A DNA stretch of 46,640 nt from Pseudomonadota bacterium (GTDB lineage Bacteria > Pseudomonadota > Gammaproteobacteria > Xanthomonadales > SZUA-36), in assembly GCA_015222805.1 (NCBI GenBank), contig JADFVZ010000009.1, positions 1 through 46,640 of the forward strand, in the 5' to 3' direction. The notes under the pieces are model-generated. The model worked only from the letters and a program-made list of their open reading frames with translations. It did not search any database and had not been told where the DNA came from. The position numbers and the translations under genes were made by a program. Every line of letters begins with the position of its first letter. Position 1 is the first letter of the stretch. Shown in pieces: positions 25,959 through 36,563 of the stretch.

Positions 25959-28245
25959 TCAATTCTACAGTCTCTTTTGCGTGTTTTGGCTTACTCACGT
26001 CTTGGGCAAACATGGGTTTGTTTGCAATTAAACGAGCGGCATCTGCGACGATCCTGGCAGTTTCTTCCAGGATCATGTCCGGTAAGTCATCTTCTTCGTC
26101 CGCTTCATCTGCATTTTCATCGGTATCAGCATCAGTGATCGCCTCAAGCTCTGGATTTCGTTCGGCAATATCTGAAGCACTGCTTTCGATTTTAGCTTCT
26201 GCAGTTTTTTCATCCTCATCGGCAGGTACCGGCAGCCCATGTAGCAGGTAACGCTGTTCCTTGCGCTGCTTGCGCTGGGCTTCGTTATCTTTTCTTTCGG
26301 TACGCCGCTCTTCCTCAAGCAGGCTCACGGTTTTGCGGTCTTTATTTTCTTTGTATTCTTCAATATCTTCATAAATCCAGGCAAATTCTTCACTGCTGCC
26401 TAAGCGCTCACGGTAACGTGAATCCAGTACTGCAAGTACGGGTGCCACCTGGTTAACCGGCTTGTACTCGGCCTTCTCAATCTGTGTCCAGGGCAGTGCG
26501 TTGGTCAATGCACTTTCACCGTATTCAGCAGAATCGCCCGGCGTTGGGAAACTGATATCAGGTGTCACCCCGCGGTTCTGGGTTGAGCCGCCATTCACCC
26601 TGAAAAACTGGGCCATGGTCAGTTTTAACTGACCCATGCGCTTTTTATCCACCGGCGCATAGTCATCAAGGTTAACCAGGTTCTGTACGGTACCTTTACC
26701 GTATGTCGGCTCGCCAACAACCAGTCCGCGCTGGTAATCCTGAATTGCTGCAGCAAAAATCTCAGAAGCAGAGGCACTGTAGCGGTTGACCAGAACTGCC
26801 ATCGGGCCATCCCAGGTCATCCCAGGATCATCATCGCGTTCCAACGAGATCCGCCCGCGGGAATCACGCACCTGGACTACCGGGCCCTGGTCAATAAACA
26901 GGCCGGTCAGGGTAGTTGCTTCCAGTAATGAGCCGCCACCGTTGTTGCGCAGGTCAATAATCAGGGACTCTATCCCTTCAGCTTTCATCTCATCAATCAG
27001 TTTGCGTACATCCCGGGTAGAGCTGCGGTAATCTTTTTTGCCTTCCGCACGGCCTTTAAAATCCAGGTAAAACACCGGTAGGTCAATCACCCCAACTTTA
27101 ATGACTTCATCACCCTGCGGGATTTCAATGATCCGGCTTTTGGCCGCCTGCTCTTCCAGCTTAACTTCATTGCGAACAATCTCGATAATCTTGCTTGGAC
27201 CATCCTCACCGGTAACCGCAGGCAGGACCTCGAGGCGCACTACCGTATCTTTTGGGCCGCGGATTAAGTCCACTACATCGTCCAGGCGCCAGCCGATAAC
27301 ATCTACCATCTTGCCTTCACGACCCTGGGCCACGCCGACAATCCGATCTTCCGCTTTTAGGCGGCCATCTTTTTTCGCCGGGCCGCCGGGTATAACCCGT
27401 GCAATAGAGGTATATTCGTTCTCGCGCTGCAACAGGGCTCCAATACCCTCAAGCGAAAGTTTCATCGAGATGTCAAAATTATCCGAACTCCGCGGTGACA
27501 AATACGCCGTATGCGGTTCCACTGCCAGGCTTACCGCATTCATAAAATACTGAAATACATCTTCAGCATTTAATTCAGCGATCCGGCGATCCAGGTTTTT
27601 ATAACGATCGTCCAGGGTTTTACGAATTTCGTCTGCTTCTTTATCCGTGAGTTTTAAGCGCAGCCAGTCATTTTTCACCCGTTTGCGCCATTGCTCATCC
27701 CAGGCTTTGCCATCAGTAATCCATGCTGACTCGGTACGGTTGAATTGATAATTTTCAGCAACACTGAAATCCATGGGCTGGTTTAATTGCTCCCGGGCAA
27801 ACTGGATCCGGTTTTTTACCCGTAGCACGTAGAGATTAAAAATATCAAAGGCCGCATCGAGGTCATCGTGGCGCAGGGCATCGTCCAGCTGCAGGCGCCA
27901 CTTTTCCATACCGGTGATATCGGCAGACAGGAAGTAAGCCCGGTTGGGGTCCAGGGTTTCAATATACTGATCAAGGATCTGACTGGATAATTCATCATCC
28001 AGCTGCACATCTTTATAGTGCCAGTTGGTCAGGAAGCTGACGGCCAAATGGGATGCATAACGTTGGGTCATGCTCTGCTTAAGCAGCAGGTCGCCGTCAC
28101 TATCCTTGCCACTGGTTGCCAGCGCCCAGGCCGGGGCTGTCAACAGCATTGATATAATCAGACCGGACAACAGCAGAAAGCTGGACTTGTTTAATCGCTT
28201 GAACTTTTTAAACCACTTAATTTGCACTATATACAATTCCTTCAT
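25951..28245 (-). CDS. prc: Tail-specific (C-terminal processing) protease Prc
   Basis: Prc is a periplasmic S41 protease cleaving proteins with nonpolar C termini, including peptidoglycan hydrolases and lipoproteins. The signal peptide ends near [10 protein letters not shown], and the N-terminal domain includes [17 protein letters not shown] domain ([19 protein letters not shown]) is followed by the catalytic region [14 protein letters not shown] with Ser and TYGKGTVQ with Lys. At 764 residues it is longer than E. coli Prc (682), mainly through a charged C-terminal extension rich in Asp and Glu. No clear ribosome site precedes the ATG at 28245, so the exact start is uncertain by a few codons. 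Confidence 0.95.
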   Translation of the reverse strand: MKELYIVQIKWFKKFKRLNKSSFLLLSGLIISMLLTAPAWALATSGKDSDGDLLLKQSMTQRYASHLAVSFLTNWHYKDVQLDDELSSQILDQYIETLDPNRAYFLSADITGMEKWRLQLDDALRHDDLDAAFDIFNLYVLRVKNRIQFAREQLNQPMDFSVAENYQFNRTESAWITDGKAWDEQWRKRVKNDWLRLKLTDKEADEIRKTLDDRYKNLDRRIAELNAEDVFQYFMNAVSLAVEPHTAYLSPRSSDNFDISMKLSLEGIGALLQRENEYTSIARVIPGGPAKKDGRLKAEDRIVGVAQGREGKMVDVIGWRLDDVVDLIRGPKDTVVRLEVLPAVTGEDGPSKIIEIVRNEVKLEEQAAKSRIIEIPQGDEVIKVGVIDLPVFYLDFKGRAEGKKDYRSSTRDVRKLIDEMKAEGIESLIIDLRNNGGGSLLEATTLTGLFIDQGPVVQVRDSRGRISLERDDDPGMTWDGPMAVLVNRYSASASEIFAAAIQDYQRGLVVGEPTYGKGTVQNLVNLDDYAPVDKKRMGQLKLTMAQFFRVNGGSTQNRGVTPDISFPTPGDSAEYGESALTNALPWTQIEKAEYKPVNQVAPVLAVLDSRYRERLGSSEEFAWIYEDIEEYKENKDRKTVSLLEEERRTERKDNEAQRKQRKEQRYLLHGLPVPADEDEKTAEAKIESSASDIAERNPELEAITDADTDENADEADEEDDLPDMILEETARIVADAARLIANKPMFAQDVSKPKHAKETVELIN

Positions 28246-28417
28246 TTCAAATATCTAAGCTGCTCGCTGCACTTCAGCAAACAAAAAACGAACCAATACC
28301 CTCTAATGTAGCATAAGACCACAGCTTTGCCATCAGGTTGCAGCGGAATGTGCAAATACGCTGAATTGCCCCGATTGCCCGACGGGCGGTTGATTTACCG
28401 TAGCAGACCGCCCCAGA

Positions 28418-29413
28418 TCAGCTGGCAATGACTCCTTCAGCCTGCAAATCTGCATGATATGAGGAGCGCACCAATGGGCCGCTGGCAACATGGGAAAAAC
28501 CCATTTTATTACCGAGGCGAGCCAGGTGCTCGAACTCATCAGGGGTCCAGTAACGCAATACCGGATGGTGATGGGCGGTTGGCTGCAGGTACTGGCCCAC
28601 GGTTATCATATCTACCTGGTGCGCCTGTAAATCTGCAAACAGGGCTTCAACCTGTTCCATGGTTTCACCCAGCCCGAGCATAATACCGGACTTTGTCGGA
28701 ATTTCCGGATGGCGCTGCTTAAATGCTTTGAGCAGGTCCAGTGACCATTGATAATCTGCCCCGGGACGAACATTCGGGTACAGGGGCAGCACCGTTTCAA
28801 GATTGTGATTAAACACATCAGGCGGTGCCTGGTCGAGGATATCCAGGGCTCGTTCCATCCGCCCTTTGCCCCGAAAATCCGGCACCAGTATTTCTATTTT
28901 GATCTCCGGGCTTTTTGCCCTTACCTCGCGGATACAATCTGCATAATGCTGGGCGCCGCCATCGCGCAAATCATCACGATCAACCGAAGTAATGACAACG
29001 TACTTTAACTGCATGCTTGCAATCGTTTCCGCCAGTTGCAACGGCTCATCCGGATCGGGAGCCAGCGGGCGGCCGTGGGCGACATCACAGAATGAACAGC
29101 GACGGGTACAAACCTCACCGAGGACCATAAAAGTTGCCGTACCCTTATTGAAGCACTCATGGATATTAGGACAAGATGCCTCTTCGCAGACTGTAACCAG
29201 GCTATTTTCACGTAAGCGTGATTTCAGTTTTTCAACCGCATTGCCCAGCGGTAAGCGCACCCGGATCCAGTCAGGCTTGCGTAAGGTTTCTGCTTGTTTA
29301 AAGCTGGCCGTATTCCGGCTGATCTTGTCCGCACCCAGCTCCTTAATAGCTGCTTGCGATGCATCCACTATTGCAACGGGGATCGGGCTACGCCCATTTT
29401 TCTTATTATTCAT
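28418..29413 (-). CDS. lipA: Lipoyl synthase LipA
   Basis: LipA is a radical SAM enzyme that inserts two sulfurs into octanoyl-bound carrier domains. The 331-residue protein has both cluster sites: the auxiliary one in [12 protein letters not shown] and the radical SAM one in [13 protein letters not shown], plus the C-terminal RSSYHAD. The start overlaps the lipB stop by 4 bp (ATGA), so translation is coupled. It is the last gene of the envelope/lipoate run. The 172 bp between its end and prc shows no obvious terminator. Confidence 0.97.
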   Translation of the reverse strand: MNNKKNGRSPIPVAIVDASQAAIKELGADKISRNTASFKQAETLRKPDWIRVRLPLGNAVEKLKSRLRENSLVTVCEEASCPNIHECFNKGTATFMVLGEVCTRRCSFCDVAHGRPLAPDPDEPLQLAETIASMQLKYVVITSVDRDDLRDGGAQHYADCIREVRAKSPEIKIEILVPDFRGKGRMERALDILDQAPPDVFNHNLETVLPLYPNVRPGADYQWSLDLLKAFKQRHPEIPTKSGIMLGLGETMEQVEALFADLQAHQVDMITVGQYLQPTAHHHPVLRYWTPDEFEHLARLGNKMGFSHVASGPLVRSSYHADLQAEGVIAS

Positions 29414-30108
29414 CTGCCAATTCCTGCGGCCAGCACCAGCACACCGCCGTAATGTAATTCTTCAAGTAACTTACCGACCAATACAGACTTTACTTTTTCC
29501 ATAGTGACTACAGCCCGGTCTTCAGCGCAAACCTGATCCACCATTTGCGTCACTGCCAGCCCCTGGAAACCACAGGGATTGATGCGCGAAAAGGGCTCGG
29601 TATCCATATCCACATTCAGTGACAGGCCATGAAAGCTGCAACCCCTGCGGATGCGCAGACCCAGTGAAGCAATTTTTGCAGCACCAACATACACTCCGGG
29701 CGCACCCGGATTACGCTGTGCCTGTATATCAAAAACAGCGAGGGTGTTGATAATTACCTGTTCGATAGCATGTACCAGGTCGCGCACCGAAAGCTGGCGC
29801 CGGCGAATATCCAGTAACGGATAAGCTACCAACTGACCGGGACCGTGGTAAGTCACCTGGCCGCCACGATCAACCTGGATTATCGGTATCTCACCCGGTG
29901 CGAGCAAATGCTCCGCCTTGCCTGCCTGCCCCTGGGTAAATACTGCCTCATGTTCAAGCAACCATAATTCATCGGGGCTGTTTTCATCACGACTATCGGT
30001 AAACTGCTGCATGGCTTCCCATACCGGCTGATACCCGCGCAGGCCGAGATCACGAACCCCGAGGGTGTTCATCTCATAAGCTGAAACCGGAGGCACAATA
30101 CCACTCAT
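29410..30108 (-). CDS. lipB: Octanoyltransferase LipB
   Basis: LipB transfers octanoate from acyl carrier protein to lipoyl domains, the step before LipA. It has [18 protein letters not shown], the conserved [21 protein letters not shown], and the catalytic-site region [21 protein letters not shown]. The 232-residue form starts at 30108; an internal ATG at 30072 ([10 protein letters not shown]) would give 220 residues and matches the usual beginning of the family. Neither has a strong ribosome site. It follows ybeD by 17 bp. Confidence 0.96.
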   Translation of the reverse strand: MSGIVPPVSAYEMNTLGVRDLGLRGYQPVWEAMQQFTDSRDENSPDELWLLEHEAVFTQGQAGKAEHLLAPGEIPIIQVDRGGQVTYHGPGQLVAYPLLDIRRRQLSVRDLVHAIEQVIINTLAVFDIQAQRNPGAPGVYVGAAKIASLGLRIRRGCSFHGLSLNVDMDTEPFSRINPCGFQGLAVTQMVDQVCAEDRAVVTMEKVKSVLVGKLLEELHYGGVLVLAAGIGR

Positions 30109-30125
30109 ATGAAATCGGGACGCTG

Positions 30126-30428
30126 CTAAAGCGCCATTAGTACTTCATCGCTATCAGTTAGAGCGTAATAGATGGTATCCAGCTGTTCACGGGAGTCTGC
30201 CATGATCCTGACTGTAACCGAGGTGAAATTACCCGCCTTGCTCGGCCTGGTGGTCACTGAAATTATCTTATCCGCGACAACATGGGGGCCTACAAGATCT
30301 CCCACGTGGCTAGCAAAACCATCGGAGCTGCGTCCCATGGCCTTAATCGCAATCTCAACCGGAAACTTGAGGATTTCTTCTTCTGTTCCCTGCAGGGCTT
30401 CCGCTTCCAGATATTTGGAATCACTCAT
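30126..30428 (-). CDS. ybeD: YbeD/DUF493 family small regulator-like protein
   Basis: The 100-residue protein has the DUF493 ferredoxin-like pattern: [16 protein letters not shown] near the start, then [20 protein letters not shown] and a C-terminal VLMAL. The conserved position between dacA and lipB is typical of gammaproteobacteria, where it is thought to be regulatory, though without a proven function. I chose the ATG at 30428, which overlaps the dacA stop by 8 bp and has GGGG upstream. The longer open frame to 30614 is dacA antiframe sequence. Confidence 0.93.
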   Translation of the reverse strand: MSDSKYLEAEALQGTEEEILKFPVEIAIKAMGRSSDGFASHVGDLVGPHVVADKIISVTTRPSKAGNFTSVTVRIMADSREQLDTIYYALTDSDEVLMAL

Positions 30429-31674
30429 TGTCATCCCCGAACAAACCGCTGAACCACAGGCGCATACTGTCATAGCTGCGCCCGAAAAACCCGGCTTCAG
30501 TGATATCACCCATCGCCAGCAGGGGGCGTGAACCGATTTCCTCATCATCCAGGAAAATCTGCAACAGACCCAAAACCTGGCCCTTGCTGATGGGTGCGGA
30601 TAATTCCGGGTCAATGGTCACTCGGGCATCAAGGGCATCGTATCTCCCTCGCTGAATGGTAACAAAAAAGTCATCCGCAATTCCCAGCTCGATTTCCTCT
30701 GACTCGCCTTTCCAGACGACAGCATCGGTAATTTTCTGATCGGCCTGATATAACTGGTGGGTTTCAAAAAACCGGAAGCCGTAGTTGAGCATAGCCTGGG
30801 CATCAGTCGCACGGGCTTTCTGGCTGTCAGCACCCATAACTACCGCCACCAGGCGCATGCCCTTCTGGATAGCGGAGGCTGCCAGGCAATATCCCGCCGC
30901 CTCGGTGTGGCCTGTTTTGAGGCCATCAACTGAGGGGTCGCGCCATAGAAGGGTATTACGATTGTGCTGGCGGATTTTATTGAAGGTAAACTCTTTTTCC
31001 GAATACCAGGCATAGTAAGCTGGGAACTCGGCAATAATCGCTGCCGATATTTTGGCGATGTCACGTGCAGTGACATAGTGCTCAGTGTGCGGCAGGCCGG
31101 TAGCATTCATGAAGTGACTGTTGGTCATGCCTAACTCTGCAGCATAGTGGTTCATCATGCTGGCAAAGGCTTCTTCGGTGCCGGCAATATGTTCGGCCAG
31201 GGCAACCGAAGCATCATTACCCGACTGGATGACCATCCCCTTAATCAGGTCTTCAATCAGCACCTGTTTATCGACCTCGATAAACATCCGGGAGCCTTCG
31301 GTTCGCCAGGCTTTTTCGCTGATGGTAGCCATGTCCGTCAGGGCAAGCTTGCCCTGTGCTAACTCATGGAAAACAACATAACTGGTCATCAGCTTGGTAA
31401 TGCTGGCCGGGTCTACACGTAAGTCTGCATCTTTCTCAGCCAGGATGGTTCCACTTTGGAAATCCTGCAGGAAATAACTCCTGGCATTCAATTGCGGTGC
31501 GGCCGGCGCTGGGACACCGGCAGACTTCACAACAGTACTTGACCCCACCTCCTGTGCTAACAGAGACGCCGACAAAGTGAGGGGCAACAGGAAAAGTACA
31601 AGAACCAGTATGATTCGGTGTGTTTTACTAGCTGAATTTTTCTGTAATTTATAATTCATCATTTCAGTGTGCAT
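30421..31674 (-). CDS. dacA: D-alanyl-D-alanine carboxypeptidase (PBP5/6 family)
   Basis: This periplasmic low-molecular-weight penicillin-binding protein trims the terminal D-Ala of peptidoglycan pentapeptides. The signal sequence is LVLVLFLLPLTLSASLLA. The active-site motifs are SITK (in DPASITKLM, near residue 90), SGN (IQSGNDASVA) and KTG (DGLKTGHTEAAGY). The C-terminal PBP5_C domain is followed by a short amphipathic membrane-anchor helix (FGRSYDSMRLWFSGLFG). The length (417) fits dacA/dacC. The first ATG lacks a clear ribosome site, and Met5 or Met6 are alternatives. Confidence 0.96.
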   Translation of the reverse strand: MHTEMMNYKLQKNSASKTHRIILVLVLFLLPLTLSASLLAQEVGSSTVVKSAGVPAPAAPQLNARSYFLQDFQSGTILAEKDADLRVDPASITKLMTSYVVFHELAQGKLALTDMATISEKAWRTEGSRMFIEVDKQVLIEDLIKGMVIQSGNDASVALAEHIAGTEEAFASMMNHYAAELGMTNSHFMNATGLPHTEHYVTARDIAKISAAIIAEFPAYYAWYSEKEFTFNKIRQHNRNTLLWRDPSVDGLKTGHTEAAGYCLAASAIQKGMRLVAVVMGADSQKARATDAQAMLNYGFRFFETHQLYQADQKITDAVVWKGESEEIELGIADDFFVTIQRGRYDALDARVTIDPELSAPISKGQVLGLLQIFLDDEEIGSRPLLAMGDITEAGFFGRSYDSMRLWFSGLFGDDNE

Positions 31675-31700
31675 TTTTTTATAAAAACCATCTTACCTTA

Positions 31701-32510
31701 TTACGTGCCAACACGATGGGGGCGGCCAAGCCCAAGTTCAATGATTTTCTCTTCATACCGCCAGGCTTTTTCGGTGTTGGTTATCGGTCCAACCCTTACC
31801 CGCCAGATCTTTTTACCATTGCTGCGGCCTTTTTCTATATGAACCTTTTTAATCCCGCCATCTTCAAGTTGATCAACTACATCCCTGGCACTGCCTTTGG
31901 TTGTGTATGCACCGACCTGGAAAAGCACTTCGGTGCTGCTGCTGGCATGTGATTTTTCCTGGTCAAAACTAATGCTGCGAACCTCTACCTTTGCAGTGCC
32001 TGTACGGGTAACGCCCAGCAGTACAGCAGCACCATAGGAAAGGTCGATAATGCGGCCTTGATGAAAGGGGCCGCGGTCATTGATCTTTACAATCAACTTA
32101 CGCCCATTATCCAGGTTGGTTACTTCCGCATAGGTGGGCAATGGTAAGCTTTTATGTGCGGCTGTTGCCACATACATATCGTACAACTCTCCACTGGATG
32201 TCCTGCGGCCGTGAAATTTCTTCCCGTACCAGGAAGCTATGCCCTTTTCATGATAGCCCTTAGATGTTGGCAGGACCTTATAGCTTTTGCCCAGTACCGT
32301 GTAAGGTGAATGGTTGCCGTAGCGTGCCCGTGGCTCAGGCACGGGCTTAAGCACTTTTACATCTTTTGCGTCCAGCTTTTCGGTCGGTGGACCGTCAACC
32401 TGGGAATCGACCTTGCCCTTGCCACCGCAGGCAACCATTAAGCTTGCCGTTATAACCAGCAGTAGCGTCAGCAATAAGCATTCGGGAGATTGCGAAAACT
32501 TCACTTTCAT
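31701..32510 (-). CDS. rlpA: Septal ring lytic transglycosylase-like lipoprotein RlpA
   Basis: The 269-residue lipoprotein has a lipobox LMVAC, then a double-psi beta-barrel domain (GIASWYGKKFHGRRTSSGE; KINDRGPFHQGRIIDLS) and a C-terminal SPOR domain (LFQVGAYTTKGSARDVVDQL). RlpA is an outer-membrane lipoprotein that cuts denuded glycan strands in some species. I chose the ATG at 32510, which overlaps the mltB stop (ATGA) with GGTGG upstream. A GTG at 32525 would add five residues. It lies between mltB and dacA as in Pseudomonas. Confidence 0.95.
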   Translation of the reverse strand: MKVKFSQSPECLLLTLLLVITASLMVACGGKGKVDSQVDGPPTEKLDAKDVKVLKPVPEPRARYGNHSPYTVLGKSYKVLPTSKGYHEKGIASWYGKKFHGRRTSSGELYDMYVATAAHKSLPLPTYAEVTNLDNGRKLIVKINDRGPFHQGRIIDLSYGAAVLLGVTRTGTAKVEVRSISFDQEKSHASSSTEVLFQVGAYTTKGSARDVVDQLEDGGIKKVHIEKGRSNGKKIWRVRVGPITNTEKAWRYEEKIIELGLGRPHRVGT

Positions 32511-33487
32511 TGAGTGGAATTCCACCCGGCACGCAACTCTTCACTTAACTGTTTTACTACCATTGCGTACATGGGGCTGCGATTATAACGAGTAATCACA
32601 TAAAAATTATAGAATGTAATCCAGTAATCTTTGCTACTTTCCTGCTCCAGGCTAATCAGGTTGGCAGGTGTATCCCCGGCAATTTCCCCTGATACCGCAT
32701 AACCCAATGATTTATATGCAGATACTGACGATTCGGGCTTGCCCAGTTTAGATTTTATTTCAGTCGCACCATCTGCCTGCACAGCCGGGAGCGCAATTAG
32801 CTCACCTTTGCGCCAATGGTGGGCGTGTAAATAATTGGCAACACTGGCAATGGCATCCGCCCGGGAGCCCCAGAGGTCCCGCCGTCCATCAGCATCACCA
32901 TCCACTGCATAAGCCCGGTAACTACTAGGCATAAACTGACCCAGGCCCATTGCGCCTGCATAACTACCTTTTATTTCATACAGCAGCAGCTGCTCTTCCT
33001 GGCTGAGTAATAAATACTCCAACAGTTCTTTTGAGAAAAACCCTTGACGGGTAGGATGATAAAAAGCCAGAGTCATCAAGGCATCCAGAACTCGGTAGTT
33101 CCCAAGAATACGCCCATAATAAGTTTCAACACCGATAATGGCGACAATGATTTCTTCATCAACACCGGTTTTTTCGGCGGCAATACTGATAGCCTGGCTA
33201 TTTTCCTGCCAGAACGCCAGCCCTTCACTGACACGCTGATCAGTCATGAATATAGGCCGGTAGGTATACCAGGGTTTTGACTCTGCGGTCCGTTGATAAA
33301 TATCCAGGATTTTTTGCTTATAGACCGCAGCCGCGAGGATTTCTTCGACCTCCGCCTTACTATATTGGCCGGTAGCTACGATTTTCTGAATCAGCTCATC
33401 CTGACCCGGGTGTTTCTCCTGCGCTAACAGCGCTGTGCTGTAAAACCCCAGAATCAGTAAAGTGCTGATCAATAATAATTTCTTCAC
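32507..33487 (-). CDS. mltB: Membrane-bound lytic murein transglycosylase B
   Basis: The 326-residue protein has a signal peptide (LLLISTLLILGFYSTALLA) and the MltB fold. The catalytic glutamate is in IIGVETYYGRILGNYRVLDA, and GLGQFMPSSYRAYAVDGDADG supplies the substrate groove and a calcium-loop-like segment. There is no lipobox cysteine after the signal sequence, so unlike E. coli MltB it may be a soluble periplasmic form. It sits between rodA and rlpA and probably belongs to the same transcript. Confidence 0.95.
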   Translation of the reverse strand: MKKLLLISTLLILGFYSTALLAQEKHPGQDELIQKIVATGQYSKAEVEEILAAAVYKQKILDIYQRTAESKPWYTYRPIFMTDQRVSEGLAFWQENSQAISIAAEKTGVDEEIIVAIIGVETYYGRILGNYRVLDALMTLAFYHPTRQGFFSKELLEYLLLSQEEQLLLYEIKGSYAGAMGLGQFMPSSYRAYAVDGDADGRRDLWGSRADAIASVANYLHAHHWRKGELIALPAVQADGATEIKSKLGKPESSVSAYKSLGYAVSGEIAGDTPANLISLEQESSKDYWITFYNFYVITRYNRSPMYAMVVKQLSEELRAGWNSTQ

Positions 33488-33518
33488 TAAAACTTCCTTA
33501 TCCTTAAATTTATCAAGA

Positions 33519-34613
33519 TCAGCGTATAAAACGCCGGTGACCCCAGGCTGACATAATCAGGCCAAACCCTGCCAACAGGGTGACGATGGAAGTTCCACCA
33601 TAGCTGATCAGCGGCAACGGCACACCAACCACTGGCAGGATGCCAGTAATCATGCCGCCGTTTACCATCACATAGACAAAAAATATCATCGCCAGACTAC
33701 CACAGAGCAGGCGTGAAAATGTGTCCCTTGCCTGACTGGCAAGATACAGGCTACGGCCAATAATAAACAAATAGGCCAACAGCAACAGCAGGACGCCCAG
33801 GAGGCCAAACTCTTCTGCTATAACACCCATAATAAAATCGGTTGTGTGTTCCGGCAGGAATTCAAGTTGCGATTGTGTACCCTGCATCCAGCCTTTACCA
33901 CTGAGACCACCAGAACCTACTGCAATTTTAGACTGGATAATATTCCAGCCCTGGCCTAAAGGATCTGCTTCAGGATTAATAAATGTACGCACACGATTAC
34001 GCTGGTATTCATGCATAAACATCCACATAATCGGTGCAGCCGCCGCCACAAGCCCGATAAGCGAAAGGATGACCCGCCAGCGCAGGCCGGCGAGAAAAAG
34101 CACAAAAGCCCCACTCATGCCTACTAGCAAGGCAGTACCCAAATCCGGCTGACGCACAATCAACAGCATTGGAACCACAATGATGACTACAGCGATAAAG
34201 ACCTCTTTCCAGTCCGGTGGCAATAACTTGTTGTGCAGCCAGGCAGCAACTGTCATCGGCACCACCAGTTTCATTAATTCAGAAGGCTGGAAACGCACCA
34301 CAGATAAATCCAGCCAGCGATCAGAACCACGCCCTTCGCCAAACATAGCAGTTGCCAGTAACAGGACAATCCCCAGGGCATACAACCAGAAAGACCAGTG
34401 GCGAAATAACCTCGGAGGCAGCAGGGCTATAATCACCAGGCCGGCAAAGCCGACTAGCAAACGTATGGCCTGATTAATAACCAGCCGTTCATTGCCATCA
34501 CTGGCACTGTAAAGTACAAACAGGCCAGCTATAGAAACCATGATCAACACTATTAATAATGGATAATCCAGTCGCGGCCTGCCAATCCAGCCTGATGCAA
34601 TCAATGACCTCAC
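33519..34613 (-). CDS. rodA: Peptidoglycan glycosyltransferase RodA
   Basis: RodA is the SEDS-family polymerase of the elongasome, working with PBP2. The 364-residue protein has about ten membrane spans and the SEDS motifs: FQPSELMKLVVPMTVAAWL, VRQPDLGTALLVGMSGAFVLF, and the long loop GSGGLSGKGWMQGTQSQLEF with LPEHTTDFIMGVIAEEFGLLG. The C-terminal GVPLPLISYGGTS is complete. Its ATG overlaps the mrdA stop by 4 bp. Confidence 0.98.
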   Translation of the reverse strand: MRSLIASGWIGRPRLDYPLLIVLIMVSIAGLFVLYSASDGNERLVINQAIRLLVGFAGLVIIALLPPRLFRHWSFWLYALGIVLLLATAMFGEGRGSDRWLDLSVVRFQPSELMKLVVPMTVAAWLHNKLLPPDWKEVFIAVVIIVVPMLLIVRQPDLGTALLVGMSGAFVLFLAGLRWRVILSLIGLVAAAAPIMWMFMHEYQRNRVRTFINPEADPLGQGWNIIQSKIAVGSGGLSGKGWMQGTQSQLEFLPEHTTDFIMGVIAEEFGLLGVLLLLLAYLFIIGRSLYLASQARDTFSRLLCGSLAMIFFVYVMVNGGMITGILPVVGVPLPLISYGGTSIVTLLAGFGLIMSAWGHRRFIR

Positions 34614-36553
34614 CTCATCACCTGCTGGTCCTGGATTTGTGAACTGATCGTTTCATCCTCAAGGTGGCCGGCTTCGATCAGCCATTTGTCCAGTAATATC
34701 AGGGCAATGGGTGCAGCTGTGCTGGAACCGCCGCCCATGGCATGTTCAATAATGATTGCAACCACAATTTTTGGTGCTTCTACCGGCGCCCAGGCAACAA
34801 ACAATGCATTATTACGCAGGCGGCGGTCAATCGTACTGGCGTCATATTTCTGTCCTTTTGCCAGGCCAAATACCTGGGCTGTCCCTGATTTACCGGCAAT
34901 ACGATAGGTCGCTCCCTTGCCTATTTTTCGAGCTGTACCTGTAGAGCTGTTGACCACATCTTCCATGCCGCCACGAACTTCCGCCCAGTTAAGCGGATTA
35001 ACTACTGGAACCGGTACACCCTCGGTAGGCGAAAGCCAGTCAACATCCTTGTGACCGTATTTTTTCAGCCCGCGCACCAACCGGGGAATGTAACGTTTAC
35101 CATTCATTGCCAGGGTTGCCGTAGCGCTGGCCAGCTGCAACGGTGTTACTACATTGTAGCCCTGTCCAATAGCTGCAATAACTGTTTCCCCCGGATACCA
35201 TGGCTGGTTGAAGCGCGCCCGCTTCCAGCCGCGTGAAGGCAGGATGCCAACACCCTCACCATACAAATCAATACCAGTCGGCTGGCCAAAACCAAACTGC
35301 TGGATATAATCATGCATGTTATCGATTCCCAGCTTAACCCCCAGTTCATAGAAATAGGTATTTACTGATTTCTGCAAGGCACTGCGTGCTGTTACCCAAC
35401 CATGCCCGCCTGGGCGCCAATCACGATAAGGCCGGGATACATTCGGTAAATAAAATTCACCTGATGAAAACACACGGGTCTCGACATTTATCGTGCCGCT
35501 TTCCAGTCCGGCAAGCGCAACAAAAGGCTTAAATGTAGACCCCGGCTCATAACCACCCTTCAGGGCACGATTATAGAGGGGACGATCCGGTGCGTTTAAT
35601 ATCCGGCTGTAATCTGACTGGGTAATCCCGTTGACAAACAGGTTGGCATCAAATCCCGGCTTGCTTACCATTGCCAGGACATCACCGTTGTTTGGATCAA
35701 TTGCAACAATCGAACCTGAATATTCAGACATTGCCTCCCATGCCGCCAACTGCAAACGGACATCTACCGCCAACATCAGGTCCTGGCCAGCCCTGGGGTC
35801 CTCGCGCTCGAGTACTCTTAATACCCTGCCCTGGGCATTGGTTTCAACTTTTTCAAAACCACTTTCACCATGTAAAAGTGCTTCCCGGTAACGCTCTACA
35901 CCTGTTTTTCCGATATGGGTGTTCGCCTGATAGTTTTCCCGATCAAGCCCGGCCAATTCACTCTCATCAATACGTCCAACATAACCGATGAGGTGGGTCA
36001 TTGCCTTACCCCCCGGGTAATACCGGTTTAAGTATGGAGTTATCTCAACTCCCGGCAAGCGGTGACGGTTCACGGCTATCCGGCTCAATTCCCGTTCATT
36101 CAATGACAGGCGTAACGGCACTGCCTGAAAAGGCTTGCTCTGTCGGCTCACACGTAAAAAACGATTGCGTTGGGAAGGGGTAATGGTGACCAGCAGCTCA
36201 AGTTCATCCAGGGTGGAATCAAGCGCCTGGGATAGAGAAATCCTTTTCCCGGCTACCCGGGGGCGAACTAACCGTTCTGTGGTAATTTCCAGCCTGTAGG
36301 CCGGCTTATTTTCAGCGAGTAAGATACCATTGCGATCATAAATCATGCCGCGACTGGGAGCCACAGTCTGTATACGAATCCGGTTCTTATCTGCCTGTGC
36401 CCGAAACGAACCATATTTCCAGACCTGCAGATAGGTGAAGCGTGCTGCCAATATAACCAATGCTATCAAGATAAGGAAAAAAGCAATTTTGGCACGCGAA
36501 CGGAAAAGTGACTTTTCCGCATGCTCGTCTTTAATATGATGGAGGCTGGACAT
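34610..36553 (-). CDS. mrdA: Penicillin-binding protein 2, elongation transpeptidase
   Basis: PBP2 cross-links peptidoglycan during lateral growth. The 647-residue protein has one N-terminal membrane anchor (about 22-42), a pedestal domain with RGMIYDRNGILLAENKPAYR, and the transpeptidase motifs STFK (GSTFKPFVALAG), SVN (KSVNTYFYELG) and KSGT (AGKSGTAQVFG). The length is usual. It lies 10 bp after mreD and overlaps rodA, so the elongasome genes are one unit. Confidence 0.98.
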   Translation of the reverse strand: MSSLHHIKDEHAEKSLFRSRAKIAFFLILIALVILAARFTYLQVWKYGSFRAQADKNRIRIQTVAPSRGMIYDRNGILLAENKPAYRLEITTERLVRPRVAGKRISLSQALDSTLDELELLVTITPSQRNRFLRVSRQSKPFQAVPLRLSLNERELSRIAVNRHRLPGVEITPYLNRYYPGGKAMTHLIGYVGRIDESELAGLDRENYQANTHIGKTGVERYREALLHGESGFEKVETNAQGRVLRVLEREDPRAGQDLMLAVDVRLQLAAWEAMSEYSGSIVAIDPNNGDVLAMVSKPGFDANLFVNGITQSDYSRILNAPDRPLYNRALKGGYEPGSTFKPFVALAGLESGTINVETRVFSSGEFYLPNVSRPYRDWRPGGHGWVTARSALQKSVNTYFYELGVKLGIDNMHDYIQQFGFGQPTGIDLYGEGVGILPSRGWKRARFNQPWYPGETVIAAIGQGYNVVTPLQLASATATLAMNGKRYIPRLVRGLKKYGHKDVDWLSPTEGVPVPVVNPLNWAEVRGGMEDVVNSSTGTARKIGKGATYRIAGKSGTAQVFGLAKGQKYDASTIDRRLRNNALFVAWAPVEAPKIVVAIIIEHAMGGGSSTAAPIALILLDKWLIEAGHLEDETISSQIQDQQVMR

Positions 36554-36563
36554 CTTTCTGTTG

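Noticed and set aside
30429-30614. N-terminal extension of the YbeD frame
   Set aside because: It lies wholly inside dacA in another frame and is Cys/Trp-rich, unlike YbeD; the ATG at 30428 fits the family.
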